Assembly: GCA_041821265.1 (NCBI GenBank)
Contig: JBGUEQ010000014.1
Coordinates: 1-64,000 of the forward strand
Length of the DNA: 64,000 bases
Reading direction: 5' to 3'
Source of the DNA: Lachnotalea sp041821265
GTDB lineage: Bacteria > Bacillota > Clostridia > Lachnospirales > Lachnospiraceae
The translations under genes were made by a program, and so were the position numbers. Position 1 is the stretch's first letter; every line of letters begins with the position of its first letter. The notes beneath the pieces were generated by a model. The model was given only the letters and a program-made list of their open reading frames with translations. It had not been told where the DNA came from and did no database searches. Positions 28,308-36,868 of the stretch are shown here, piece by piece.

Positions 28308-28862
28308 ATGATTAATGAACTGGCAAGAAGGGCAATAATAACCCTTCCAAAACTTGTATTTTGGAAAATAAAATATGGAAAAAAACTGAATACATCTTGG
28401 GTTCAAGCTATTGATAAAGGATTTGTTCTTCGCATTTCTCCAAAGGCAGAGGTGTTGATTGGCAAGGAGATGGTTACACGAAATAATGTAACAATTCGAG
28501 CAGAAGAAGGTAGCCTTGAAATTGGTGATAAATGTTTCTTGAATTGCAATGTAAGCATTACTTGTATGAAGAAGATAACCATAGGAAATGGTTGTCAAAT
28601 AGCAAATAATGTAGTGATAGTGGACCATGACCATGATTATCAGAATTCGCTAAGTGAATATAGAAAAGAAATAGTAACAATTGGAAATCAGGTGTGGATT
28701 GGTGCGAATTGTGTTATTCTGAAAGGCAGTAATATTGGAGATAATTGTGTAATCGCAGCTGGTAGTGTTGTGAAAGGGAAAGTTGAATCAAATACATTGT
28801 ATTATCAGAAGAGAGAAACCGTTTGTAAAAAGACGATTGAAAATAATGCTAGGAGAAGCTAA
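28308..28862 (+). CDS. Hexapeptide-repeat acyltransferase
   Basis: 184 residues from ATG 28308, which has GAGGAAAG upstream; a GTG at 28290 would add six. Left-handed beta-helix repeats run from about residue 40 (GNGCQIANNVVIVDHDHDY, IGANCVILKGSNIGDNCVI). The histidine in the DHDHD loop is the likely catalytic base of LbH acetyltransferases such as the maltose/galactoside and WbbJ types. It would O-acetylate a sugar of the glycan built by its neighbours. The stop overlaps into the next gene's start with no gap. Confidence 0.85.
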   Translation: MINELARRAIITLPKLVFWKIKYGKKLNTSWVQAIDKGFVLRISPKAEVLIGKEMVTRNNVTIRAEEGSLEIGDKCFLNCNVSITCMKKITIGNGCQIANNVVIVDHDHDYQNSLSEYRKEIVTIGNQVWIGANCVILKGSNIGDNCVIAAGSVVKGKVESNTLYYQKRETVCKKTIENNARRS

Positions 28863-29945
28863 ATGATAAGTATTATTGTTCCCGTATATAATAGTGAAAA
28901 GACATTAAAAAGATGCTTGGAAAGTTTGATTCATCAGACGTATCAAGATATTGAGATTCTTTTAGTCATTGACGGCCCAACGGATTCCTCCGAGGAAATC
29001 GGGAAGTCTTATGAGCAAAGAGATAGTCGTGTCAAAGTTATCATGAAGGAAAATGAGGGAGTTTCACCCGCTCGCAATACAGGATTAGACTGTGCAAAGG
29101 GTGAATACATTCAGTTTGTGGATAGTGATGACTATATTTCGGTTGATATGTGCGAAAAGTTAGTAGAAATGGTGGATAACTCTGGCGCTCAGATGGTGCT
29201 ATGTGGATTTCATCATTTATTTTCAAATAGAGATATTGTAAAAGTATCAAAGTCTGGTTCTTTTATTCTGAAACAGAGTGCAGAGGAATTCTTACATTTA
29301 TACGAAGCGGGCTTTTTAAATATGCCTTGGAATAAGTTGTTTAAAAGAGAATTTGTGAAAGAAAGATTTGATAGCACATTAAGTTTAGGGGAAGATTTAT
29401 TATTTAATTTGGATTATATGAAAACAATAGAGAAAATTGCGGTAATCGAAGAGCCTCTTTATTACTATGTACAACAACGGGGGCAAGATACCCTATCTTC
29501 GAAGAAACGTAATGATAAATACCAGATCGCGGTAAGGCTATGCGAAGCGGTAAAAGAATATTATGTATCATTGATAAAAGGAAATAAAGAAGAATTAAAT
29601 GAAAAAGAAAAATTAAATAAAAAAAATAAAATAAGTGAAGAAGAATTGGATATAAAAATAAAACATGGAAATCAAGTAATTCAAAAACGTCTTATGCTGG
29701 AATTTTTAGATGAAATAGAAGGAATGGCATATGATAAGACGTTATCTAAAACACATAAGCTAGCAATTGTTGATAAGTATATGTATGATTATTATATACA
29801 AGAAGCAAATAAAGAGATTGGAACGATTCAAATTGACTATAAGATAATTAATTACTTTTTAAAGAGGAAAAAAAAGCATATGGTATATGCTATGATTTAT
29901 ATTAGAAAATGGTTGTTAAATTTACTTCATTATTTTGCTAAGTAA
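28863..29945 (+). CDS. GT2 family glycosyltransferase
   Basis: 360 residues. The GT-A fold begins with ISIIVPVYNSEKTLKRCLES and has the metal-binding QFVDSDD (~84-90). A C-terminal helical part follows. A lysine/glutamate/asparagine-rich insert at residues ~238-262, coded by an A-rich tract at about 29576-29648, is unlike the two related genes downstream and may be a recent low-complexity expansion. AGGAGAAGC precedes the ATG. It probably transfers one sugar during repeat-unit assembly at the inner membrane; donor and acceptor unknown. Confidence 0.9.
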   Translation: MISIIVPVYNSEKTLKRCLESLIHQTYQDIEILLVIDGPTDSSEEIGKSYEQRDSRVKVIMKENEGVSPARNTGLDCAKGEYIQFVDSDDYISVDMCEKLVEMVDNSGAQMVLCGFHHLFSNRDIVKVSKSGSFILKQSAEEFLHLYEAGFLNMPWNKLFKREFVKERFDSTLSLGEDLLFNLDYMKTIEKIAVIEEPLYYYVQQRGQDTLSSKKRNDKYQIAVRLCEAVKEYYVSLIKGNKEELNEKEKLNKKNKISEEELDIKIKHGNQVIQKRLMLEFLDEIEGMAYDKTLSKTHKLAIVDKYMYDYYIQEANKEIGTIQIDYKIINYFLKRKKKHMVYAMIYIRKWLLNLLHYFAK

Positions 29946-30039
29946 AAGAAAAGTGAGTAAGAATAGATTGTAAATGGTTAGTAGAAATTACACGTAAGAA
30001 AGTCGGTATTATGTTGAGACTAAGTCGAAAGGAAAATGA

Positions 30040-31053
30040 ATGGTTATGAATGAACTCGTTAGTGTAATTGTACCAATATATAACGTTGAAAATTATATAA
30101 GAAGATGTATAAACTCAATTATCAACCAGAACTATACAAATCTAGAAATTATACTAGTGGATGATGAATCACCAGATAAATGTCCTGAGATTTGTGAGGA
30201 ATATCGTGATATTGATAAAAGAATTAAAGTAATACATCAAAAAAATGCAGGCTTATCGGGAGCTAGAAATGCGGGCATTAAAGTAGCAAAGGGTGAGTAT
30301 ATTGCGTTTGTTGATTCGGATGATTTTATAGATGCTGAATTTATACGGATATTATATCAAGCAATTAAAGATACCAAGAGTGATATTGCAATGTGTAAAT
30401 ATGAATATGTAAAAGGTGATCATATGACTCAGTCAAAAAAACCAGGAGAAAATACGGTTTATACGGGAGTAGAAATGATTGAGAATATGTATTCGTTGGA
30501 TGGTGCCTTTTTTATAGTAGCTTGGAACAAACTGTATCGCATAACCCTATTTGATACAATCTGCTACCCAAAAGGAAGAATTCATGAGGATGAAGCAACA
30601 ACACACAGATTGTATTATGAAGCAAAGCAAGCGGTGTTTGTTGATAGGTTCTTATATGGCTATTTCGTTGGTGGAGAAAGTATCACTAGAAAGAAGTTCA
30701 ATCGAAACCGTTTAGATTGGGCTTGGTCAGTAGAGCAGAGACTTGATTTCTTAGAAGAAATGCAATTAGTAAAAATTCTACCAACTGCATTAAGAGCGTA
30801 TGCGGATGGTGTGGTGGATTTATATTTTCAATGTAGGGATTTATTGCCTCATTCAAAAAAAGAACAAAAGATTTTAAAAGCTAAAATATCGCAGACAACT
30901 AAGAGAGTAAAAAAATACGGTAAATTTCCATTGAAGACTAGAATAGGATACGAATTATTTATCATCATGCCGAGTGTATATAAAAAGCTATTAGGAGCAT
31001 ATCGTGCGCCAGTTCTCAAAGAAAAAGTGATGGAACATTATGATAAAGACTAA
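30040..31053 (+). CDS. GT2 family glycosyltransferase
   Basis: 337 residues: VSVIVPIYNVENYIRRCINS at the start, ILVDDESPD (~38) and AFVDSDDF (~89-95) are the nucleotide-sugar and metal sites of GT-A enzymes. The region around HEDEATTHRLYYEA (~186) fits the acceptor or catalytic helix of the WcaA/EpsJ-like group. GAAAGGAA lies before the ATG. It is the middle of three tandem paralogues, separated from its neighbours by 94 and 18 bases. Confidence 0.9.
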   Translation: MVMNELVSVIVPIYNVENYIRRCINSIINQNYTNLEIILVDDESPDKCPEICEEYRDIDKRIKVIHQKNAGLSGARNAGIKVAKGEYIAFVDSDDFIDAEFIRILYQAIKDTKSDIAMCKYEYVKGDHMTQSKKPGENTVYTGVEMIENMYSLDGAFFIVAWNKLYRITLFDTICYPKGRIHEDEATTHRLYYEAKQAVFVDRFLYGYFVGGESITRKKFNRNRLDWAWSVEQRLDFLEEMQLVKILPTALRAYADGVVDLYFQCRDLLPHSKKEQKILKAKISQTTKRVKKYGKFPLKTRIGYELFIIMPSVYKKLLGAYRAPVLKEKVMEHYDKD

Positions 31054-31071
31054 GTGATCTGAAAGGAGAAA

Positions 31072-32115
31072 ATGATGTATACCAAAGTTAGCATAATAGT
31101 GCCTGTATATAATGTAGAAGAGTACTTGTCAAGGTGCGTTGAAACCATTATACATCAAACACTTAAAGACATAGAAATTATATTAGTAGATGATGGGGCA
31201 ACCGATTCGTCAGGTGAAATATGTGATGAGTTTGCAATCTCCGATTCTCGAATAAAAGTAATTCACAAAGAAAACGGTGGTTTGACATCAGCATGGAAAG
31301 CAGGCGTTAGTATAGCAACAGGTGAGTTTTTTGGATTTGTAGATAGTGATGACTGGATAGACCTTGATATGTTTGCCAAACTGTATGAGAAAGCCACCGA
31401 ATCCGATTCGGATTTGACTATATGCGGATTGATCTATGAATTTGAAGATGGAATGACGAACACCAAAACGGAAAGCTCAAAGCTGAAAGGCAAAGTATAT
31501 GAACGAAAAGACATTGAAGAAGAAATATATCCGACACTCTTAAATGACGGTAGTTTCTTCGGAAGGACGATTCAGCCGGCTAGAGTAACAAAGTTATATA
31601 AAAGACAAATTGTATTAGATAATATCAAGTTTTGTAAAAACACAGTATCAATAGGAGAAGATTTACAACTCACATTTCCGGTGCTCTGTGATGCAAAACG
31701 TGTGTTTATGATTGAAGATTTCTATCCATATCATTATTGGATTAATCATAAATCAATGACAGGTAAGCATGATCCGAATTATGTGGGTAAGATTGCAGAA
31801 ACAATGAATCAGCTTCTAAATATATCGGTGCAAAAAAATGTTTATAACTTTACCACACAAATTACAAATGATTTTTTATGTTTGACCGTGCTTGCAATTA
31901 AGAGTGAAATTATGAAGAATTACAAAGCTGGGTTGAAAGCTGTGATTCGTAATTTAAAAAAGATTTTTAATATGCCAGAAGTAAGAGAGGCTATATACAG
32001 TTATGATATGCCAAAACTTGGATTGGCAGAAAAGATATATATGGCGTTAATTAAATGTAGATTATATCGATGTTGTTTCGTGATTACTTTTGTCTTTTTT
32101 AGGTTGCGAGGTTAA
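31072..32115 (+). CDS. GT2 family glycosyltransferase
   Basis: 347 residues. It opens with VSIIVPVYNVEEYLSRCVET, then ILVDDGATDSSG (~38) and GFVDSDDW (~88-94); SIGEDLQLTFPVLCD (~197) matches the third motif of this subgroup. GAAAGGAG precedes two adjacent ATGs (31072, 31075). It ends the first glycan locus; a strong bidirectional hairpin follows at 32336-32383. Confidence 0.9.
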   Translation: MMYTKVSIIVPVYNVEEYLSRCVETIIHQTLKDIEIILVDDGATDSSGEICDEFAISDSRIKVIHKENGGLTSAWKAGVSIATGEFFGFVDSDDWIDLDMFAKLYEKATESDSDLTICGLIYEFEDGMTNTKTESSKLKGKVYERKDIEEEIYPTLLNDGSFFGRTIQPARVTKLYKRQIVLDNIKFCKNTVSIGEDLQLTFPVLCDAKRVFMIEDFYPYHYWINHKSMTGKHDPNYVGKIAETMNQLLNISVQKNVYNFTTQITNDFLCLTVLAIKSEIMKNYKAGLKAVIRNLKKIFNMPEVREAIYSYDMPKLGLAEKIYMALIKCRLYRCCFVITFVFFRLRG

Positions 32116-32190
32116 GATTTATAAAATCTAGTGCTGGCTAGAAAAAACTTATTTACATTTTTAGGTAGCCGTATTTACATATAGAAAAGA

Positions 32191-32330
32191 TGTAACTATT
32201 CAGTACCTTCATAGTTACCGCAACGCGATGCACACAAAATGCAATAAAATTGCATTTTGGCGCATGATTAACTCGCAAAATTATGCAAGATGCATAATTT
32301 TGACTTCGCGGAATAGTGGGTACTGAATAG
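32191..32330. repeat. Cloverleaf-like palindromic repeat
   Basis: The outer inverted repeat CTATTCAGTACC (32196-32207) with GGTACTGAATAG (32319-32330) encloses two hairpins: CAAAATGCAAT/ATTGCATTTTG (32235-32245, 32249-32259) and CAAAATTATGCA/TGCATAATTTTG (32276-32287, 32291-32302). The layout equals that of 4281-4420. The left part, in reverse, is nearly identical to 155-197, and shorter matches occur at 34061-34082 and 41608-41635. Confidence 0.8.
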
Positions 32331-32335
32331 CTACG

Positions 32336-32383
32336 AAAAGAATACATTTATCTTAAAAATAATAAGAATAAATGTATTCTTTT
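32336..32383. terminator. Bidirectional terminator
   Basis: A perfect 16-base inverted repeat (32336-32351 with 32368-32383) has A-rich and T-rich flanks. It sits between the plus-strand glycosyltransferase and the minus-strand small membrane gene, whose stop codon is just inside at 32390. Confidence 0.75.
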
Positions 32384-32389
32384 CTAATT

Positions 32390-32584
32390 TTATTTATTTT
32401 GCGTTTTGTCTGTAGTGTCATCGGACAAGGCTTTTCTTTTTTTCTTATAATAGAAATAGGTTGACAAAGCACTAAAAGGCATTATTGCGGCTGCCACTAA
32501 AAATAATACATTGCCTTTGACAAAATAAACTGCAATCCAAATAATAAAGCAAATAAGCTGTAATATTAAAGTAAAATATATCAT
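32390..32584 (-). CDS. Small two-TM membrane protein
   Basis: 64 residues, family not recognised. Two hydrophobic segments (about 3-21 and 26-44) are followed by a basic then polar tail (YYKKKRKALSDDTTDKTQ), typical of a small integral membrane protein with a cytoplasmic C-terminus. On the minus strand AGGAAA stands nine bases before the ATG, which supports a real gene. It begins 19 bases after the end of the decayed gene at 32604-32940, so it was probably the last gene of a minus-strand unit. Confidence 0.55.
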   Translation of the reverse strand: MIYFTLILQLICFIIWIAVYFVKGNVLFLVAAAIMPFSALSTYFYYKKKRKALSDDTTDKTQNK

Positions 32585-32603
32585 TTGACATTTTCCTCAC
32601 TTT

Positions 32604-32940
32604 CTAATTAACTAAAAAAGGATGTTCCTCAGTGTATGAACCTAAATATCCAGTATGGTCAGAATTCTTATACATTCAGTAGAGGTATAATACGTAGTAA
32701 CATATGTGTAACCATTACTAGAGCTTACTAATGAAGTAGAGTTTAGGCCATTAGTGGAGTTAATAGTGCTTATTTTTCTTAGAAATATATGTACATCTAG
32801 ACATATATTTCCATTAGAATATCTTCAGTAGATGCAACGGTAAAAGTAGGTTTTGATATAGCCTCCGCTTTTACATTTAACATAGGTTGAAACAGACATA
32901 AACATATAAATAAAGATAAAATTCTTTTGATTTTATTCAT
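32604..32940 (-). pseudogene. Frameshifted small secreted-protein gene
   Basis: The minus-strand frame starting at 32940 encodes a typical signal peptide (MNKIKRILSLFICLCLFQPM, then VKAEA) and 47 residues in all, stopping at 32797. A second frame continues at once with a Ser/Thr/Asn-rich, protein-like stretch (STINSTNGLNSTSLVSSSNG, then YTYVTTYYTSTE). A third frame completes it (MYKNSDHTGYLGSYTEEHPF) and stops at 32604. Joining the frames gives about 110 residues of an apparent exported protein broken by two frameshifts. GAAGAGAG precedes the start. No homologue is known to me; sequencing error cannot be excluded. Confidence 0.45.
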
Positions 32941-32980
32941 TAATTATTTCTCTCTTCAATTCGTTTATAAATGTCGAATG

Positions 32981-32998
32981 ATATATATATATATATAT
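32981..32998. repeat. (AT)9 microsatellite
   Basis: Nine uninterrupted AT units lie about 40 bases upstream of the decayed minus-strand gene start, where a promoter would be expected. Such tracts can change length by slippage. Confidence 0.85.
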
Positions 32999-32999
32999 C

Positions 33000-33290
33000 C
33001 TATATTTTATAAGATGTCAAGCAGTAAATGGTTCTTTCCAAAGTCACCTTACTCTTTTTATCAACATTCTCGTTATGTTCTCTGGTTGGAAAATCATTAG
33101 TTGCATTTTCTATGTAGCTGTATATACATATAAAAAAGAATAAAGTTATAATGTAAATATCATAATAATTCACATTATATGAATCAAAAAATCCATTGAG
33201 AATGAAGATATAACATGGTACAATTGATAAAAATGTTGACAAGATTATATTATGTGGGAAGGAGTGACGCAAATTATGTATCAGCATCAT
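33000..33290 (-). other. Possible remnant of a small membrane-protein gene
   Basis: A 96-codon minus-strand frame with two hydrophobic stretches (LSTFLSIVPCYIFILNGFF and YYDIYIITLFFFICIYSY) and a charged tail. It has no ribosome site, its first codons overlap the start of the nucleotidyltransferase gene on the other strand, and an internal TTG at 33242 is the only other start I can suggest. The hydrophobic pattern and its place ahead of two other minus-strand small genes make a decayed gene plausible, but chance is not excluded. Confidence 0.25.
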
Positions 33291-34064
33291 AAAGATTCAT
33301 TAGAAATTTTAGTGGAGTACTTTAAAAAGAGAGAAGAAGTAATTGCTATAGTATTTGGAGGTTCTGTAGCCAAAGGAGTGGAACGTTCTGACTCAGACTT
33401 GGATGCAATGGTGATTGTTACACCATGGGAGTATGAAAGAAGAAAAGACAGTGGTTCACTTTGCGAAGCAATTACAGGAATGTGTACCTATGAGGGAGGA
33501 TATTTTGATATCAAATATATGACAAAAGAATATTTACAGGCTGCGTCCCAAAAAGGTAGTGAACCAACAAGAAATTCTTTTGTGTGCGCAAAAGTCCTTT
33601 ATAGCAAGGATTCTGAAATAGAAGAAATTGTGAATACGATTCCTGTATTTCAAAAGAAGGAGAAGAAAGAGAAACAACTTTCGTTTTATAGTGCGCTCAT
33701 GTTAAATTACCATTATTTTTGGAAAGATTGTAAACCAGAAGGTTATATGAGAATCCACGTAATATCCGAAATAATTTATATGGTGTATCGCATGGTTTTG
33801 CAAGAAAATGAAGTTTTGTTTCAGTCTAATCGTAGGATAGAAGAAACGGTAGATAAATTAGAAAATAAACCAAAAGATATAGTGAAACTTGGCAAAAAAT
33901 TTGCAGAAACAGCATTAGATAAAGACTGTGATATATTTGTTACAACATTTCAGAATTGGACATCATATGAAGTCCCAGCTGATTTTAATACGATGATAAG
34001 CAGATATCAGGAAGATTATGAAACTTGGTGGATAAAACCAAGACCACTGATCAATGAGTGGTAA
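33276..34064 (+). CDS. Nucleotidyltransferase-domain protein
   Basis: 262 residues from ATG 33276, chosen because GGAAGGAG lies 11 bases upstream; an ATG at 33252 would add eight. The N-terminus holds the Pol-beta-superfamily signature GGSVAKGVERSDSDLDAMV (~28-46), with the Gly-Ser and the two catalytic acidic residues intact. The C-terminal half is helical, as in aminoglycoside or lincosamide nucleotidyltransferase relatives and HEPN-like partners. It could adenylylate a small molecule or a protein. The stop codon lies inside a short copy of the intergenic repeat (34061-34082). No antitoxin-like partner is visible. Confidence 0.75.
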   Translation: MYQHHKDSLEILVEYFKKREEVIAIVFGGSVAKGVERSDSDLDAMVIVTPWEYERRKDSGSLCEAITGMCTYEGGYFDIKYMTKEYLQAASQKGSEPTRNSFVCAKVLYSKDSEIEEIVNTIPVFQKKEKKEKQLSFYSALMLNYHYFWKDCKPEGYMRIHVISEIIYMVYRMVLQENEVLFQSNRRIEETVDKLENKPKDIVKLGKKFAETALDKDCDIFVTTFQNWTSYEVPADFNTMISRYQEDYETWWIKPRPLINEW

Positions 34065-34082
34065 CTAGGAAGTACAGAATAG
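34061..34082. repeat. Short copy of the cloverleaf repeat end
   Basis: GTAACTAGGAAGTACAGAAT followed by AG resembles the outer arm found at 171-197 and, in reverse, at 32191-32220. It overlaps the preceding stop codon. Confidence 0.5.
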
Positions 34083-34100
34083 GTATGAATAATTATACAA

Positions 34101-34130
34101 AAAAGGTTGTCGATAGTTGACAGCTTTTTT
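34101..34130 (+). terminator. Rho-independent terminator
   Basis: AAAGGTTGTC pairs, with two wobbles, with GACAGCTTTT, and the stem runs into seven T residues. Confidence 0.75.
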
Positions 34131-34458
34131 TATGTCAAAAAGAGATTTTATTTTCAATAAAGAAAGCTGCTTTCTAAAAATATAAGATGAACGCATCTAT
34201 TTAAGTAGGATAATCAATGGTAGCAAACTAATTAAGGGCAAGTACAACTTAGCTGAAATTAATGAAGTTACAAAGAATATAAATAGTAGCAGTGATAATT
34301 AATTGTATAAATATGAAAACATCAAAGAGGGTTACAAATCTAAATAGATTGGCTATAATAGCATCATACATAAAGTATTATGCTTGAGAAAGTATTTTTA
34401 AACTACAAACAATTAGGCGGTCAATAAAAAATTAGTACAAACTTCCATTTCTACAAGA
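34131..34458. other. Intergenic, possible coding remnant
   Basis: No complete gene. A 38-codon open stretch at 34186-34302 translates to a protein-like ending (NGSKLIKGKYNLAEINEVTK and a short Ser/Asn tail) but has no start or ribosome site. It may be the tail of a lost gene. Confidence 0.3.
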
Positions 34459-34486
34459 TTGATATTTTGAAAATATGTGATAAAAT
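34459..34486 (+). promoter_or_regulatory. Candidate promoter of the sugar-sensing operon
   Basis: TTGATA at 34459-34464, a 16-base spacer and TAAAAT at 34481-34486, about 77 bases before the anchored binding protein. Confidence 0.5.
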
Positions 34487-34562
34487 GAAAAAGAAAATAG
34501 AAATAATAGATGTATATAAAGCATAGAAGTATATAAAAGATAGAGAAGGATATAAACCTTAT

Positions 34563-35540
34563 ATGGAAAAGCAAAAGATGAATACAAGGGTTTGGATTCT
34601 GGTAGCAATATTAAATGTATTATTTTTGATTAGTGGTATCTACTTTTTCTTTGGTGGAATTGACTCTTCAGCAGGAAATCAAGAAGCAAGAATTAAAATA
34701 GGAGCGTGTTTTATGACCATGGATAGCACCTATTTTGAAATGTTGAATAACGAGATAAGTTCGGTTATTGAAGCTTATGGAGATGTACTGATAACAAGAG
34801 ATCCAGGGATGGATCAAGATAAACAAAATGATCAGATCAATGAACTGATAGACGAAGGAGTACAAGCTATCTTTGTTACGCCAGTTGCTTGGAAAGGGAT
34901 AGAACCTTCTATAAAAAGGGCAAAAGAAAATGGAATCAAGATTATTGTAGTAGATTCACAAGTTTATAATAGCGATTTGGTTGATTGTACCATTACTTCT
35001 GATAATTTTGACGCAGGAGTACAAATTGCAAATTACTTAATGACACAAGTTTCATCATCAAGAATTGTTTTGTTACAACAGTCTGGTGTAAAATCTTGCG
35101 TTGATAGAATGAATGGCTTTTCACATGCGATAACAGGATATAAGAATTTTAAAATTGTAGCAACAAAGGAGTATGCAGGAGAGGCTGAATCAGCACTTTT
35201 GGCAATCGAAGAGTTGATTCAATCTGGAATTCAATTTGATGCAGTGTTTGCAACGAATGATGCGGGGGGCTTTGGTACCTATGCTGCAATTGAAAAGACA
35301 GGCTATTCTAAACCAGTTAATATTATGGGAGTAAATGGTAGCCCTGACGGAAAAGACATGATTAAGAAAAAACAGATGATAAGTACTGCGGCACAATTTC
35401 CTACTGATATGGGAAAGAAAGCGGCAGAAAGTATGTATTCCTTAATACATAATGAAGAATGTAAGAAAGAAATTTATATTCCAGTTAAGTTAATTACTAA
35501 ATATACCATTGATAGTTACGATACAGATAAATGGCAATAG
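34563..35540 (+). CDS. Membrane-anchored RbsB-like sugar-binding protein
   Basis: 325 residues. A single membrane segment (~9-30) has no lipobox cysteine, so the protein stays tethered as an uncleaved anchor. The rest is a type I periplasmic-binding fold (peripla_BP_4): VTPVAWKGIEPSIKRAKENG (~101-120), IIVVDSQVY and the hinge strand GVNGSPDGKDMI (~260). Directly followed, 13 bases on, by a histidine kinase that lacks an obvious extracellular sensing domain, so it probably acts as the ligand sensor for that kinase, as XylFII does for LytS in Clostridium beijerinckii. The ligand is likely a monosaccharide. No strong ribosome site is visible (AGAAGGA 15 bases upstream). Confidence 0.85.
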   Translation: MEKQKMNTRVWILVAILNVLFLISGIYFFFGGIDSSAGNQEARIKIGACFMTMDSTYFEMLNNEISSVIEAYGDVLITRDPGMDQDKQNDQINELIDEGVQAIFVTPVAWKGIEPSIKRAKENGIKIIVVDSQVYNSDLVDCTITSDNFDAGVQIANYLMTQVSSSRIVLLQQSGVKSCVDRMNGFSHAITGYKNFKIVATKEYAGEAESALLAIEELIQSGIQFDAVFATNDAGGFGTYAAIEKTGYSKPVNIMGVNGSPDGKDMIKKKQMISTAAQFPTDMGKKAAESMYSLIHNEECKKEIYIPVKLITKYTIDSYDTDKWQ

Positions 35541-35553
35541 TGAGGATTAGAGA

Positions 35554-36867
35554 ATGAATGATAATAACACCTTATTTTGGATTAGATTTTTCATGAAAAA
35601 TTTGAACTTCATTATAATCATGACAATTGCAACAGTAGTAGCAATTACAACGGATAAAATAGTAGACACGATGGGGGCTCGTAATTTTTTAGATAGTATA
35701 GAATTATTACCGATTACACCGTGGATGTCCGTTGCTTTTTCTTTATTTGCTTTTATTATATTGATGGGAATGATGCAAATTAAGGGAAAGGATCAATGGA
35801 GTAATCTAGCACTATTTGCATATGGAGTTGTTCAATTACTATTATGTATCGTTATAATGAAATGTCTGAGTAATAGTTATAATGGAATTATTCTTTTAGT
35901 TATCGTTGATCTCATTATATGTTGGAAGAATACCAAGCTTAAAATAGTTTCTATTTGTATGCTCTTTGTGATATATTTATTTTCGAACATTGGACTCTTT
36001 TCAAGTAAAAGTGATGTGACGTTTTTTCAGACTTATTTAATGTATTATAATACCAACATTAGAAGAATGATTTTAGGATTAAAAAGTGTGTTAGTTTCCA
36101 CCAATAACTTACTTTTTATGCTCTATATGGTAGTGTTGATTCGAATGCAAATTGTAGAGAATCATCGAATATCATTACTGAATTGTCAATTAGATGTTGC
36201 AAATGAAAAATTGCAGGAGGCAAATGTACGTTTAGAAGAATTTGCAAAAACGACGGAAAAGATGGTTCAGAGTAGAGAAAGAAACCGTTTGGCAAGAGAA
36301 ATACATGATACATTAGGACATTCACTAACTGGTATCATAGCAGGGATTGATGCCTGTATCACACTGATTGACTTAGCACCAGAAGAAGTGAAAAAGCAAT
36401 TAAACATCATTGGAAATGTAGCTAGACAAGGAATGAAAGATGTAAGACGATCGGTAAGTGCATTGAGACCGGATGCGCTAGAGCGGTTAAGCTTAGAAGA
36501 AGCAATTAAACAAATATTAGTAGATACAAATATGGTTTCAAAAGCAGAGATTATTTTTGAAAATAAGGTAGATTTATCTAATTTGGATGAAGATGAAAAT
36601 GAAACGATATACAGAATTATTCAAGAGGGTATTACAAATGCATTAAGGCATGGTAAAGCTGATAAAATGCAAGTGAAAATAAATAAGGTGTATAATATAA
36701 TAACCATAGTAATGAAAGATAATGGAATAGGATGTAAAGAGATCAAAAAAGGATTTGGCTTAAGACATATGGAAGAACGTATAGAAATGCTAAACGGTAG
36801 CCTAGATTATAAAGGTGAAGAAGGATTTACTATTATTGCAAAAATACCAATAAGATGGGGAAAATAA
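35554..36867 (+). CDS. NarL-type sensor histidine kinase
   Basis: 437 residues. Six membrane segments cover about residues 12-210 with only short loops outside. A coiled coil follows (~212-245), then a HisKA_3 dimerisation domain with the phospho-acceptor His251 in AREIHDTLGHS and a HATPase domain (TNALRHGKAD ~365, DNGIGCKEIKKGFG ~389-402). This is the LiaS/DesK/NarX class. With no sensor domain of its own, it probably reads the anchored binding protein encoded upstream. The stop is one base from the regulator gene. Confidence 0.92.
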   Translation: MNDNNTLFWIRFFMKNLNFIIIMTIATVVAITTDKIVDTMGARNFLDSIELLPITPWMSVAFSLFAFIILMGMMQIKGKDQWSNLALFAYGVVQLLLCIVIMKCLSNSYNGIILLVIVDLIICWKNTKLKIVSICMLFVIYLFSNIGLFSSKSDVTFFQTYLMYYNTNIRRMILGLKSVLVSTNNLLFMLYMVVLIRMQIVENHRISLLNCQLDVANEKLQEANVRLEEFAKTTEKMVQSRERNRLAREIHDTLGHSLTGIIAGIDACITLIDLAPEEVKKQLNIIGNVARQGMKDVRRSVSALRPDALERLSLEEAIKQILVDTNMVSKAEIIFENKVDLSNLDEDENETIYRIIQEGITNALRHGKADKMQVKINKVYNIITIVMKDNGIGCKEIKKGFGLRHMEERIEMLNGSLDYKGEEGFTIIAKIPIRWGK

Positions 36868-36868
36868 T

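Noticed and set aside
28284..28634. Minus-strand frame of 116 codons
   Set aside because: Antisense to the well-supported hexapeptide acetyltransferase; no ribosome site.
32153..32347. Minus-strand frame of 64 codons
   Set aside because: It lies entirely across the palindromic repeat and shows no protein-like pattern.
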